Source of the DNA: Phycisphaerales bacterium
GTDB taxonomy: Bacteria; Planctomycetota; Phycisphaerae; UBA1845; Fen-1342
Length of the DNA stretch: 64,000 nucleotides
Assembly (NCBI GenBank): GCA_016710275.1
Contig: JADJXS010000001.1
Location: forward strand, 3,844,001 to 3,908,000
Direction: 5' to 3'
Made by a program: the position numbers and the translations under genes. Below, one piece after another: positions 27,995 to 38,558 of the stretch; positions within the stretch are counted from its first letter, which is position 1, and every line of letters starts with the position of its first letter. The notes beneath the pieces were generated by a model. That model had not been told where the DNA came from. It did not search any database and worked only from the letters and a program-made list of their open reading frames with translations.

Positions 27995-28765
27995 TTAACG
28001 GCGACGCAGCGCCAGGGCCGCGAGGCCGAGCAGAGCCAGGCTCGCCGGCTCAGGAACGATCGTCGCATCCGCGGTCGGGCTGGACTGGCCGAACGACGAG
28101 CCGGTCAGACCCGCAGCTTCGTCGCCGACGCCGAGATAGATCGCCTCAGCGCCCGGCGCACCCGAGCGGACGATGCCGCCGTTACCGATGCGGATGAAGA
28201 TCTGGGCGCTCGAGCTGCCCGGGTTCAGCGCGACATCATAGAAGCCCAGCAGCGTAGCCTTCGGCAGGTTGCGCGAGCCGGCGACCGGACCGAGCACGCC
28301 GATTTCGCTGTGCTTGTCGAAGTCGTCGGAGTTCGTGCCGTTGTTGACGCCTTCGCCGCGCACGACCGCTGCGAGGTTGGCGCCGGTGACCGAGCCGTCG
28401 GGCTGGATCGTGCCGCTGTTCACGCCCTGCCAGCGCTCGTAGAGCACATCGCCGAAGTCGGGATCGACAACGCGATAGTTGTAGAGCGAGTTGGCGGTGA
28501 TGCGGCCGCCCGTTGACGTGACGTCAAATGAAATACCGTTCCACTTCTGCGACGTCGGCGCGGCGATCATCTCCGCCCACAGAAAGATGCGCGACCCGCT
28601 GTTGACCGACGGGTTCCCGAGGTTGGCGCGCATGTCATTGATCTGACCGAGCGTCAGATCCTCAGACGCACCTGCGCCGACCGTGGAGAAGAACAGGCGA
28701 AGCGCGGCATTCGCCGGCGCGACGACCAGCGCGACTCCAGCAAGCACTGCAAAGAACTTTTTCAT
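27995..28765 (-). CDS. PEP-CTERM surface protein (paralogue 2)
   Basis: The 256-residue product has a signal peptide (KKFFAVLAGVALVVAPANAA) and the C-terminal sorting signal VPEPASLALLGLAALALRRR. The body shares RLFFS, TSQKWNGISFDV, DPDFGDVLYERWQGVN and VVRGEGVNN with the gene at 26825-27613. The ATG at 28765 has GGGAG about nine bases upstream. It has its own promoter and terminator, so each copy is a separate transcription unit. Fine function is unknown; it is presumably displayed at the surface or in an extracellular matrix. Confidence 0.9.
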   Translation of the reverse strand: MKKFFAVLAGVALVVAPANAALRLFFSTVGAGASEDLTLGQINDMRANLGNPSVNSGSRIFLWAEMIAAPTSQKWNGISFDVTSTGGRITANSLYNYRVVDPDFGDVLYERWQGVNSGTIQPDGSVTGANLAAVVRGEGVNNGTNSDDFDKHSEIGVLGPVAGSRNLPKATLLGFYDVALNPGSSSAQIFIRIGNGGIVRSGAPGAEAIYLGVGDEAAGLTGSSFGQSSPTADATIVPEPASLALLGLAALALRRR

Positions 28766-28806
28766 GACCGCAATCTCCCTCACTTCACTTGGTAAGGACT
28801 CGGCTT

Positions 28807-28871
28807 GGAGGTGCTTCTCGCCTCCGGACCAGTTACCCATTTGTCGAGATTCGCGCGGGTGCCATTCACCC
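28807..28871 (-). promoter_or_regulatory. Two-hairpin 5' leader, PEP-CTERM gene 2
   Basis: GGGTGAATGGCACCC (28857-28871) and GGAGGC...CCTCC (28807-28825) repeat the leader elements found before the first PEP-CTERM gene. The stem arms are kept, while loop bases and the linker differ. Confidence 0.55.
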
Positions 28872-28893
28872 GTCCTCTCTCTCGCGACAACAG

Positions 28894-28923
28894 CTTCTAG
28901 GCACCGATTACCGGCGATATCAA
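28894..28923 (-). promoter_or_regulatory. Promoter candidate of PEP-CTERM gene 2
   Basis: TTGATA (28918-28923, five of six) and TAGAAG (28894-28899, four of six) are 18 bases apart, directly upstream of the leader hairpins and in a position equivalent to the promoter of the paralogue. Confidence 0.45.
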
Positions 28924-29150
28924 ACGCCAGCCGGAAAAAATCCCGACCGCCCCCGCCGCGGCGACTTGTTCTCGGGTGGACTCGCGCTGAGCCGTCTCAA
29001 CCGCAACCCACCAACCGCCCCCGCCGCGTGCCGCGGATGCGCTGGTCGCTCTGCTTCAAACCTCACTCCGACCACCGCCGCTCATGGCCTTGCGCCCGAT
29101 CGCAGCCGGCTCTTCACCGACGCGCCGGTGATGAAGGTCCGGAAAACATC

Positions 29151-29179
29151 TTGTAGGGCCGGCCTGCGACTGCTACTAT
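29151..29179 (+). promoter_or_regulatory. Promoter candidate of smc
   Basis: TTGTAG (29151-29156) and TACTAT (29174-29179) with 17-base spacing. The implied start near 29186 leaves about 48 bases to the preferred smc start codon. Confidence 0.4.
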
Positions 29180-29233
29180 GGCTTGTGGAAGCTCGTTCTG
29201 ACTGACGGCGCGGCCTGTCGGATTCAGCGCATC

Positions 29234-32200
29234 GTGTTTTTGAAGAAGATCACACTTCACGGCTTCAAAAGCTTCGCCGATCGGACCGAGTTCGAGTTCG
29301 GCGCCGGGATCACGTCGATCGTCGGCCCCAACGGCTGCGGAAAAAGCAACATCCTTGATGCGCTTCGCTGGGTGCTGGGCGAACAGTCCGCCCGGCAGCT
29401 TCGCGGCCACAAGATGGCCGACGTCGTCTTCAGCGGCTCGCGCGGCCGGCGCCCGGCCCATTTCGCCGAGGTCGAGATCACGTTCGACAATTCGCAGCGC
29501 GTGCTGCTGGTCGATGAGCCGGAAGTGACGGTGGGGCGCACGCTGCTGGCCGGCGGAGAGAGCGAGTACCGCCTCAACGGCACGGCGTGCCGGCTGCGCG
29601 ACATTCGCGAACTGCTGCTGGACACCGGCGTGGGCGTGGACGCGTACAGCATCATCGAGCAGGGTCGCGTCGACGCGATGCTGCAGGCGAACCCGATCGA
29701 GCGCCGCGAAATTTTCGAAGAGGCCGCCGGCATCAGCCGGTACAAGGTCCGCCGCGTGGAAGCGCAGCGCAAGCTGGAGCGCACCGAGCAGAACCTGCTG
29801 CGGCTTAACGACGTGATCGACGAACTGGATCGGCGGCTGCGCAGCGTGCGGCTGGCGGCGGGCAAAGCCCGCAATTTCCAGCAATACGACGCGCGGCTGC
29901 GCGAACTGCGCGCCGTGTTCTCGCTCGCCGAGTATCACGACCTGGAGGAGCGCCGCAGCCGCGTCGAGGCGGAGCTGCGCACTCATGCCGATCGCGCCGC
30001 CGGAAAGCGCGGCACGCTGGCCCGCTGCGACGCCGACGCCGCGGAGCTGGCCCACGCGATTCACGAGCAGGACGCGCGCATCGCGAACGCCGAGCGCGCC
30101 CTGCAGTCCATTCTCACCGAGCAGAGCGCATTGCTGGAGCGCGCCGCCGCACAGGAGCGCCGCGCCGCCGAGCAGGACGCCCTGGGCGCTTCGCGCCGCG
30201 CACACGCAACGGAACTGGACGCCGGCGCGGGCGCTCTGGCCGCGCGGCTCGACGACGCCGCCGCATCGCTCCAGAGCCAGTGCAACGAGGAATCCGCCCT
30301 GCAGGAGCGGGTTTCCGCGGCGCGCAGCGCGGGGGAGGCGGCCGAGGCGGAGCGCAATGCCGCCCGGCGCGCGGTCGACCAGGAGCGGCAGAGCGCATTT
30401 GACGTGTCGCGCCGCTGCGCCCTGCTCGCCAACGACATCGCCAACATCGAGCAGCAGCAGCAGCGCATCGGGGTGCAGCGCGGCCAGTTGGAGGGGCGGC
30501 GCGAGACCGCCGCCGCGGCGCGTGCGCAACTGGTAGAGAAGCGCGGCGGCGCCGCCCACGACCTGGAACAGGTGGATGAGCTGGCCGCCGCCGCAAGCGG
30601 GCGCGTGCGCGAGGCGGATTCCCGCATCACGGCCGCCGGTGCGCGGGTGGAGACGCTGCGACAGGAATCCGCCGCGCAGCTTGAGGCCCGCGCAGCACGG
30701 CTCAGCCGGCTCGACGTGCTCGAGGAACTGGAACGAAATTGCGAGGGGGTGGACGCCGGCGCCCGATCCGTGCTGGGCTGGCGCGAGGATGCGCCGGATG
30801 CCGGGGTGCTGGGGCTGGTGGCGGATCTGCTGCGGCTCGACGACGAGCCGGCGCGGGTGCTGCGCGGCGTACTGGCGGAGATTGAGTCGCTCGTGGTGGT
30901 GCGCAGCGCGCATGACTTCCTGGCGGCGCTGAACCGCCTCGGAGCGCCATCGGGCGCTTTGCGCATTATCGCGCTGGATCGGCTGACGCCGGCTGTCGAA
31001 CGTACGGACTATGCGGGCGCACCGGGCGTGCGGTCGCGCGCGGCCGACCTGGTCCGCTGCGACGACGCGCTGCGCCCGCTGGCGGAGGCGCTGCTGGGGC
31101 GGGTGGTGTTGGTGGATGAGCTGGAGCGCGGGCTGGCGCTGGCTGGATCGGCCGGTTCGGGCTGGCAGTTCGTCGCGCCGGACGGCCGGCGGGCCTGCTC
31201 CGACGGGCGGCTGCACGTCGGCGGGTCGGAGGGCGGGGGCGGGCTGATCAGCCGCAAGGCCGAAATCCGTACGCTGCGGCTGGCCTGCGATGAGATTGAG
31301 GCCGAACTGGACCTGCTGAGCCGCACGCTGGTGGAAGCACAGCAGGCGCGCGGCGAAGCGGAGCTGCAGCGCGAAGCGCTGCTGAGCGAGGTGGCCCAGC
31401 TTCAGCGCCGCAGCGCGGAGCTTCGATCGGATCTGTCGCGGGCGGATGACGAAGCCCAGCGCATCGCGCGCGAACTGGTGTATCTGGACGGAGAACTTTC
31501 CGCCGCGCAGATCGCGCTGGAGGAGCTGGAGCGACGGCTGCTGGCGGCGCGGGCGGAGCGCGACGAGCGGATGGGGGATGCACAGAGCGTCGAGGCGCGG
31601 CTGGGGGCCTGCGACGACGCCCTGCGATCCGCCGCGGCCGCGGCCGATGCGGCTGCGCAGAAGCTGACCGACGTGCTGGTCGAACTGGGGCGGGCTTCTG
31701 AGCGGCGTCGCGCCGCCGAAGCGGCACAGGAACACTTACGGACGCAGGCGGCCGAGCAGACGCGGCAGGCGCGCCGCGCCGCCGACGAAGCGAACCAGGC
31801 GGACGCCGCTGCGCAGGAATCGCGCCGCGCCGCGGCCGAGGCTCGAGAGCGCCACGCCGACCTGGACGGGCGGCGCGAGGCCCAGGAGCGAAGCGCACTG
31901 GAGCAGCGCGAGGCGCGCTCGGCGCTGCGCACGCGCCTGGAGGCGTGCAGCGCGGCGGTGAAGGAACTGCACGCAGACATCGAGGAATGCGAAGCGCTGG
32001 TGCACGAGAGCCAGGCGACGCTGCGCGAGACGGCGGTGCGGCGCGAGGCGCTGGCGACGCGCGTGCAGGATGAGCTGGGCGTTTCGCTCGCCTCGCTCTA
32101 CGAGTCGTACGAGCATTCCGATCAGGACTGGGAGGCGATCAAGGCCGAGATCGAGGAGCTGCGCGGAAAGATCGCGCGGCTGGGCAACGTGAATCTCGAC

Positions 32201-32794
32201 GCCATCGCCGAGTTGGAGGAGCTGGCCCCGCGGCACGAGAATCTCGTTGCGCAGCGGCAGGATCTGCTCGACGCCGTGTCGCGACTGACCGCGCTGATCG
32301 AGGAACTGGACGCTGAATCCCGGACGCGCTTCGCGAGCACGTTCGAGACGATTCGCGGACATTTTCAGGAATTGTTCCGCAAGCTCTTCGGCGGCGGCAA
32401 GGCCGACGTGATCCTGGAGCAGCCGGAATCGCCGCTCGAGTCGGGCATTGAGATCGTCGCGCGGCCGCCGGGCAAGGAGCCGCAGAGCATCTCGCTGCTG
32501 TCGGGCGGAGAGAAGACGATGACCGCGGTGGCGCTGCTGCTGGCGGTGTTCCGCAGCAAGCCCTCCCCCTTCACCGTTCTGGATGAAGTGGACGCGGCCC
32601 TTGATGAAGCGAACGTGGGACGATTCAATACGGTCCTGCGTGAGTTTCTCGATCAGACGCAGTTCGTCGTGATCACGCACCACAAGCGGACGATGCAGTC
32701 GTCCGATGTGCTGTATGGGATTACGATGGAAGAGCCGGGTGTAAGCAAGCGCGTCGCGGTGAAGTTCGACGACGCGACGTTCACGAGCGTGTGA
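29234..32794 (+). CDS. smc: Chromosome segregation protein SMC
   Basis: The product (about 1186 residues) is a full-length SMC ATPase that compacts and segregates the chromosome. It has the N-terminal KKITLHGFKSFADRT and Walker A GPNGCGKSN (about 31-39). Two long Arg/Glu/Ala-rich coiled coils follow, with a hinge around residues 490-640 (GVLGLVADLL). The C-terminal head has the ABC signature LLSGGEKTMTAVALLLA and Walker B PFTVLDEVDAALDEAN. The GTG at 29234 gives the usual SMC opening, and the codon at 29183 would overlap the -10 region. The coils are exceptionally rich in Arg and Ala, as expected from the high GC. ScpA and ScpB are not nearby. Confidence 0.97.
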   Translation: MFLKKITLHGFKSFADRTEFEFGAGITSIVGPNGCGKSNILDALRWVLGEQSARQLRGHKMADVVFSGSRGRRPAHFAEVEITFDNSQRVLLVDEPEVTVGRTLLAGGESEYRLNGTACRLRDIRELLLDTGVGVDAYSIIEQGRVDAMLQANPIERREIFEEAAGISRYKVRRVEAQRKLERTEQNLLRLNDVIDELDRRLRSVRLAAGKARNFQQYDARLRELRAVFSLAEYHDLEERRSRVEAELRTHADRAAGKRGTLARCDADAAELAHAIHEQDARIANAERALQSILTEQSALLERAAAQERRAAEQDALGASRRAHATELDAGAGALAARLDDAAASLQSQCNEESALQERVSAARSAGEAAEAERNAARRAVDQERQSAFDVSRRCALLANDIANIEQQQQRIGVQRGQLEGRRETAAAARAQLVEKRGGAAHDLEQVDELAAAASGRVREADSRITAAGARVETLRQESAAQLEARAARLSRLDVLEELERNCEGVDAGARSVLGWREDAPDAGVLGLVADLLRLDDEPARVLRGVLAEIESLVVVRSAHDFLAALNRLGAPSGALRIIALDRLTPAVERTDYAGAPGVRSRAADLVRCDDALRPLAEALLGRVVLVDELERGLALAGSAGSGWQFVAPDGRRACSDGRLHVGGSEGGGGLISRKAEIRTLRLACDEIEAELDLLSRTLVEAQQARGEAELQREALLSEVAQLQRRSAELRSDLSRADDEAQRIARELVYLDGELSAAQIALEELERRLLAARAERDERMGDAQSVEARLGACDDALRSAAAAADAAAQKLTDVLVELGRASERRRAAEAAQEHLRTQAAEQTRQARRAADEANQADAAAQESRRAAAEARERHADLDGRREAQERSALEQREARSALRTRLEACSAAVKELHADIEECEALVHESQATLRETAVRREALATRVQDELGVSLASLYESYEHSDQDWEAIKAEIEELRGKIARLGNVNLDAIAELEELAPRHENLVAQRQDLLDAVSRLTALIEELDAESRTRFASTFETIRGHFQELFRKLFGGGKADVILEQPESPLESGIEIVARPPGKEPQSISLLSGGEKTMTAVALLLAVFRSKPSPFTVLDEVDAALDEANVGRFNTVLREFLDQTQFVVITHHKRTMQSSDVLYGITMEEPGVSKRVAVKFDDATFTSV

Positions 32795-32848
32795 TTCCGC
32801 CGGCGTTCGGCGGAATCGTTTTGTGTCTCTCTCATTGTGAGGTGCCAG

Positions 32849-32917
32849 ATGGCCAAGAAGGCAAAGAAGGCGACGAAGAAGAAAGCCACGAAGAAGAAGG
32901 CCACCAAGAAGAAGTAA
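32849..32917 (+). CDS. 22-residue Lys-rich peptide
   Basis: A tiny complete frame starts at an ATG preceded by GAGGTG four bases upstream, a good ribosome site, and ends at TAA. The peptide consists only of Met, Ala, Thr and 14 Lys, built from repeats of the type KKATKKK. This resembles the Lys-rich tails of bacterial histone-H1-like proteins. It begins 55 bases after the smc stop on the same strand, so it may be co-transcribed with smc and bind DNA or RNA. Composition alone could also arise from a decaying gene tail; the ribosome site argues that it is translated. Confidence 0.5.
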   Translation: MAKKAKKATKKKATKKKATKKK

Positions 32918-33624
32918 GCGGCCTCAAGGCCCGGCCGCACCGACGCGCCAATGCGACCTTCAAGGCGTCGCGACCGGGAGGGTCTTCTGACCCGCCCGTC
33001 CCCGCGCCGATCTTAGCGCCACCAAGTCCGCCGCTCGCGGCGGGCAAGATCAGAACAGTCGCTTCCGACGCGCAGTGCATCCTCCGGGCCGTGTGACTTT
33101 CTCGCGACGCACACAGCGTCCATCGCGCCGCCGGCGCGGGTTGCCGAATCCTTCCGCGGACAATCAGTCCTGATGGAGGGCGCAACCGGGGACGTTGTGT
33201 GCGTCGCCGCTTTTTTCATCACCCGGCCGACTGACTGACGACACACGATGCCTTCGTGCCACTGGGCTTCTGCCCGGTGCGTTGCTATCCCATGCACCGC
33301 CCGGAAGGGCGGTGCAACGAACCATGCCGCGACCGCCGCTGCGCCGGCAACTGAATGATGTCGTCGCAGGAATCAACGCGCCATGTCGTGAATCATCAAC
33401 ACGATGAGGGCCCGAAATCGCCGCTCCGCGCTGGTACCCATCCACAACATGATGGGCCCACAAGCGCCACCGGGCGTCGCCTGTGTCCACCCACCGATGA
33501 GACGATTTTTGTCGGGGCCCCGCATTTTGCTAGGCAAGCGCAGCATCTGCAAGGACTTAGAAAAAATCGGTTTTTGCCCAAAAGAGGGTGGAAATCGGGG
33601 GCGGGGGGGGCCTACTATTGGATG
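32918..33624. other. Gene-free stretch downstream of smc
   Basis: About 700 bases without a convincing gene. It holds a 6-bp GCGGCC/GGCCGC hairpin at 32918-32938 just after the Lys-rich peptide, the shared palindrome at 33294-33315, and homopolymer-rich sequence near 33560-33610. Several imperfect palindromes suggest intergenic repeat debris. Confidence 0.5.
33294..33315. repeat. REP-like palindrome, copy shared with 41241-41262
   Basis: Arms GCACCGCCC and GGGCGGTGC flank GGAA. The same 22 bases occur in the opposite orientation at 41241-41262, in another intergenic region. Confidence 0.75.
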
Positions 33625-33765
33625 CAAGTGGGATCCTCGCCCAACGGGAGCCGGGCGGGGTGAGCACGAACTTGTCCCTCTCTTTTACGGGAGCCGAAAG
33701 GGAAGGGAGCAGGACAAGGGAACAAGGGAGGATCGTCCGAACAGGGTGATCCTCTCTCTTTTTTT
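33625..33765 (+). ncRNA. Candidate structured RNA with competing helix and terminator
   Basis: A possible -10 (TACTAT, 33613-33618) would start an RNA of about 140 bases. GATCCTC at 33632-33638 pairs with GAGGATC at 33728-33734 to close a multi-branch structure. Inside it, CTTGTCC (33671-33677) plus CTCTC pairs with GGGAG plus GGACAAG (33705-33718), capped by a CGG/CCG stem. A CGCCC/GGGCG hairpin lies 5' of that. The 33728-33734 strand can instead pair with GATCCTC at 33748-33754 to form a terminator. This mutually exclusive pairing is the layout of a riboswitch or attenuator, but a stand-alone small RNA is equally possible. I could not match it to a known class. Confidence 0.45.
33728..33765 (+). 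terminator. Intrinsic terminator of the candidate RNA
   Basis: GAGGATC and GATCCTC form the stem, and TCTCTTTTTTT follows. Its 5' arm is shared with the closing helix of the candidate RNA. Confidence 0.75.
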
Positions 33766-33768
33766 GGC

Positions 33769-33857
33769 GTGTCGCCAGGCTCCCCAACGATTGGCGACAC
33801 CCAAGGATGTCCAGCGGAGGGCAGCGATCCGTCGCTGTCCCTCCGCTGGCTCGTTTT
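33769..33857. repeat. Two further long hairpins
   Basis: GTGTCGCCA (33769-33777) pairs perfectly with TGGCGACAC (33792-33800). CCAGCGGAGGGCAGCGA (33811-33827) pairs with 33832-33849 except for one bulged T, around a TCCG loop, and is followed by CTCGTTTTA. The second could terminate transcription on the plus strand. Confidence 0.6.
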
Positions 33858-34205
33858 ATGGCGGCGAGCGCATTACACGCCCGCGATTGCGGCTTTGAAT
33901 CTGCTCGAGGGATGGGATGTGCGAGCAGCGCTACGCCCAGTGCTGCCGCACTTGAACTTCTACCTATACCAAACCCTGAATCGCTCTCTCCACCTCAAGA
34001 TCGATACGATACCCACGCGCACCCGGTTCCGGCAAGATCGATTTCGTGCGCGCGCCGGAATTTCCGGCCGCTGAATAGCCTGCGACACTTATCAGACGAT
34101 GCGCACCCGACTCGCCGCGCCCGGCTCGATCCGGTTAGACTCTGCCCCGGCGTCGCGCGGAGTCGCATTCCGCAATCCCGGCGCTCACACAGGGAGAAAC
34201 CCCCG
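33858..34205. other. Intergenic region upstream of fabI
   Basis: About 350 bases with no supported gene; it ends in the AGGGAG ribosome site of fabI. An open frame continues upstream of fabI through this stretch, but its translation is low-complexity and unlike any FabI N-terminus. Confidence 0.5.
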
Positions 34206-34985
34206 ATGTCCACCAGGCTGATGCAGGGAAAAAAGGGCTTTGTCTTCGGCGCGGCCAACGACCACTCGCTGGCCTGGTCGATCGCCCAGGAATTGCACAA
34301 CCACGGGGCGCAACTGGCGTTCAACCACCTGCCGAACCCGAAAATGGAGCGGCGCGTCCGCCAGTTGGCCGAGCCGATCGATTCGAAGGTGATCGTGCCC
34401 TGCGACGTGCAGGATGATGAGCAGGTGCGGGCCGCGTTTCACCAGGCGCGCGAGACGCTGGGCGAGCTGGACTTCGTCGTGCATTCCATCGCCTATGCCA
34501 ACCGCGACGCGCTTTACAACCCCTTCTACCGCACCAGCCGCGCCGACTTCCTGCAGGCCATGGACATCAGCGCCTATTCGCTGGTTTCGCTCTGCCAGCA
34601 CGGCCTGCCGCACCTGGCCGAAGGGGCGTCGGTGCTGACGCTGACGTACATGGGCTCCGTGAAAATGGTGCCCGGGTATAACGTGATGGGCGTCTGCAAG
34701 GCGGCGCTCGAATCGTCGATGCGCTACCTTTCCGCCGAGCTTGGCCGCGAGAAGAAGATCCGCGTCAATGCGTTGTCGGCCGGGCCGGTGCGTACGCTCA
34801 GCAGCGCCGGGATCGACGGCTTCGCGAAGATCCTGGAGCACTACCCGACCAAAGCGCCGCTGGCCCGCAACGTGACGCACGAGGAGGTCGGCCGCAGCGG
34901 GCTGTACCTGCTGAGCGACCTGGCCTCGGGCGTCAGCGGCGAAGTGCACTACGTGGACGCCGGGTACAACATCATCGGCTGGTAG
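34206..34985 (+). CDS. fabI: Enoyl-ACP reductase FabI
   Basis: The 259-residue SDR-family enzyme reduces enoyl-ACP in the last step of each fatty-acid elongation cycle. It shows GKKGFVFGAANDHSLAWSIA (the FabI-type nucleotide loop), VVHSIAYANRD and the catalytic pair Tyr158 and Lys165 in YNVMGVCK. Late AGPVRTLSSAGI and GEVHYVDAGYNIIG complete the family pattern. The residues near 91-101 (VVHSIAYANRD) are conserved with triclosan-binding FabI enzymes. The ATG at 34206 has AGGGAG nine bases upstream. No other fab gene is adjacent. Confidence 0.95.
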   Translation: MSTRLMQGKKGFVFGAANDHSLAWSIAQELHNHGAQLAFNHLPNPKMERRVRQLAEPIDSKVIVPCDVQDDEQVRAAFHQARETLGELDFVVHSIAYANRDALYNPFYRTSRADFLQAMDISAYSLVSLCQHGLPHLAEGASVLTLTYMGSVKMVPGYNVMGVCKAALESSMRYLSAELGREKKIRVNALSAGPVRTLSSAGIDGFAKILEHYPTKAPLARNVTHEEVGRSGLYLLSDLASGVSGEVHYVDAGYNIIGW

Positions 34986-35121
34986 CAGCCCGGCGCTGCG
35001 CCGGGACTTCGATGCCCGGCCCGGCAATCACGGCCGGCTTCGGAACGGACGCCGCGATGCGGCGACCGCGCTGCGCATCGGGATCCGCTCGACAGCCTCA
35101 CCTTACTCAGGACTTGAGCGA

Positions 35122-35778
35122 ATGGACTCGCAGCCCGTCGGCACCGAGCCAGTTTCGACATCGGGGAGCGCAGCCGCCGCATCGCCGCGTCGCCCCGGCA
35201 TTCACCGCCGCATGTACGACTGGGTGCTGCACTGGGCGGCGACGCCCTACGGCGTGGCGGCGCTGTTCCTGATCGCGCTGGTGGAATCCAGCGTCTTCCC
35301 GATTCCGCCCGACGTCCTGCTGATTGCGATGGTGCTTTCGGCGCGGACGCGCTGGCTGTGGTTCGCCACGGTCTGCACCGTCGGCAGCGTGCTCGGCGGG
35401 CTGCTGGGCTACCTGATCGGCATGACGCTGATGGACACCGTCGGCCAGGCGATCATCCGCTTCTATCACGCGGAAAAATACTACGCCACCGTCGAGGACT
35501 GGTACCGGCAGTACGACTACTGGATCGTCTTCATTGCCGCCTTCAGCCCGATTCCCTACAAGGTGTTCACGATCGCCTCCGGCGCGTTTCACATGAACGT
35601 GCTGGGATTCACCGGCGTGTCGCTGGTCGGGCGCGGAGCGCGATTCCTGCTGGTGGCGTTCCTGCTCTATTTGCTGGGCGAACCGGTCAAGCGCTTCATC
35701 GACCGCTACTTTGACGCGCTGGCGATCCTGTTCGTGGTTCTGCTGGTCGGCGGTTTTGTCGTGCTGAAGGTGCTGTAG
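35122..35778 (+). CDS. DedA/VTT-family inner-membrane protein
   Basis: The 218-residue product has about five hydrophobic segments. It carries the VTT-family pattern of a re-entrant ESSVFPIPPDVLLIAMVLS, a glycine-rich GSVLGGLLGYLIG helix and a second re-entrant AAFSPIPYKVFTIASGAF with the conserved Pro-Tyr-Lys, followed by GRGARF. DedA-type proteins help recycle undecaprenyl phosphate or scramble lipids and keep membrane homeostasis. The first 30 residues are Ala/Ser/Pro-rich and may be non-essential; a Met at residue 31 is an alternative start. Confidence 0.85.
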   Translation: MDSQPVGTEPVSTSGSAAAASPRRPGIHRRMYDWVLHWAATPYGVAALFLIALVESSVFPIPPDVLLIAMVLSARTRWLWFATVCTVGSVLGGLLGYLIGMTLMDTVGQAIIRFYHAEKYYATVEDWYRQYDYWIVFIAAFSPIPYKVFTIASGAFHMNVLGFTGVSLVGRGARFLLVAFLLYLLGEPVKRFIDRYFDALAILFVVLLVGGFVVLKVL

Positions 35779-35816
35779 CAACGCAACGGCCCGCATCGGC
35801 CGCGGAGGCTTTTCCC

Positions 35817-36534
35817 ATGCGTCACGCATTGCGAGCAACGCCGCCACTTCGCGCCGGGCGAGCGCTGTGGGCGCTGGCCGCGGCACTTCTGTTGACGGCG
35901 CTGTCGGGCTGCGCCGGCGGCGGAGCGGCCGAACTGACCGCCCGGCCGCGGCCGCAGCCGCTGACCGCCGCGGCGGTATCCGTCCCGCGCGACGGAAAGC
36001 TCTCGATCGCGCTCAGCTCGTTCAGCAAGCGGCCCGGTCTGGAAGGACAAGTGTCCGGCGACGCGACGGCCGACGCGCGCGGCGGCGGGGAGTTGGCGCT
36101 CCGCGTGCAGGGGGGAGGCGCCGCGGAAGCGACGCTGCAACTGGGGCACGCCTTCTCGAATGAAACGGATCGCCAGGTGGAGCTGGACCTCTCCGTCCGC
36201 TTTGCGCTGACGCTCTCGACGACCCTCGATCCCGCCGCAGTCGAAGGTGATGCGACGATGAACGCGCGGCTCTTCGTTCGAGACGGCGCGAACCGCCTGC
36301 TGCGGGCCATCGACGTCACCGGCTTTGCCGCGACGCAAGGGTCACTCAAGCGCTCCGCCCGCGACTCCCAGCAACTGACGCTGACCCTCGGCCCGGGACA
36401 AAGCGCGCAGGTGTTCCTGGGCATTGACGCCGCCGCAGACACGCTGCGATCCGATCGCAGCGCATCGCTGACCGTGACGATCTCCGATTTCGCGATCGAC
36501 GCGACCACGCGCCCCGCCCCCGGAGCCGCCGGCG

Positions 36535-36545
<11 letters not shown>
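35817..36545 (+). CDS. Lipoprotein of unknown function
   Basis: The 242-residue product has a lipoprotein signal (LAAALLLTALSGC, Cys near residue 32). The mature part is built of beta strands with many Ala, Thr and Asp (QVELDLSVRFALTLSTTLD, SASLTVTISDFAIDA), compatible with an immunoglobulin-like sandwich. The ATG has GGAGG about eight bases upstream. The gene overlaps the start of ligA by 11 bases, so the two are translated from one message, although a functional link is not obvious. Confidence 0.65.
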
Positions 36546-38556
<2,011 letters not shown>

Positions 38557-38558
38557 CG

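Noticed and set aside
27642..28871. Cyclic-di-GMP (GEMM) riboswitch or sigma-54 promoter before the PEP-CTERM genes
   Set aside because: The conserved GEMM core is not present, and the GGCAC matches lack a TTGC at the required spacing.
29114..31735. 873-codon minus-strand open frame
   Set aside because: Antisense shadow of smc.
33625..33765. SRP RNA, 6S RNA, tmRNA or RNase P RNA
   Set aside because: I looked for the conserved SRP loop, tmRNA ends and RNase P core and found none; 6S cannot be fully excluded but the terminator-sharing helix is not typical.
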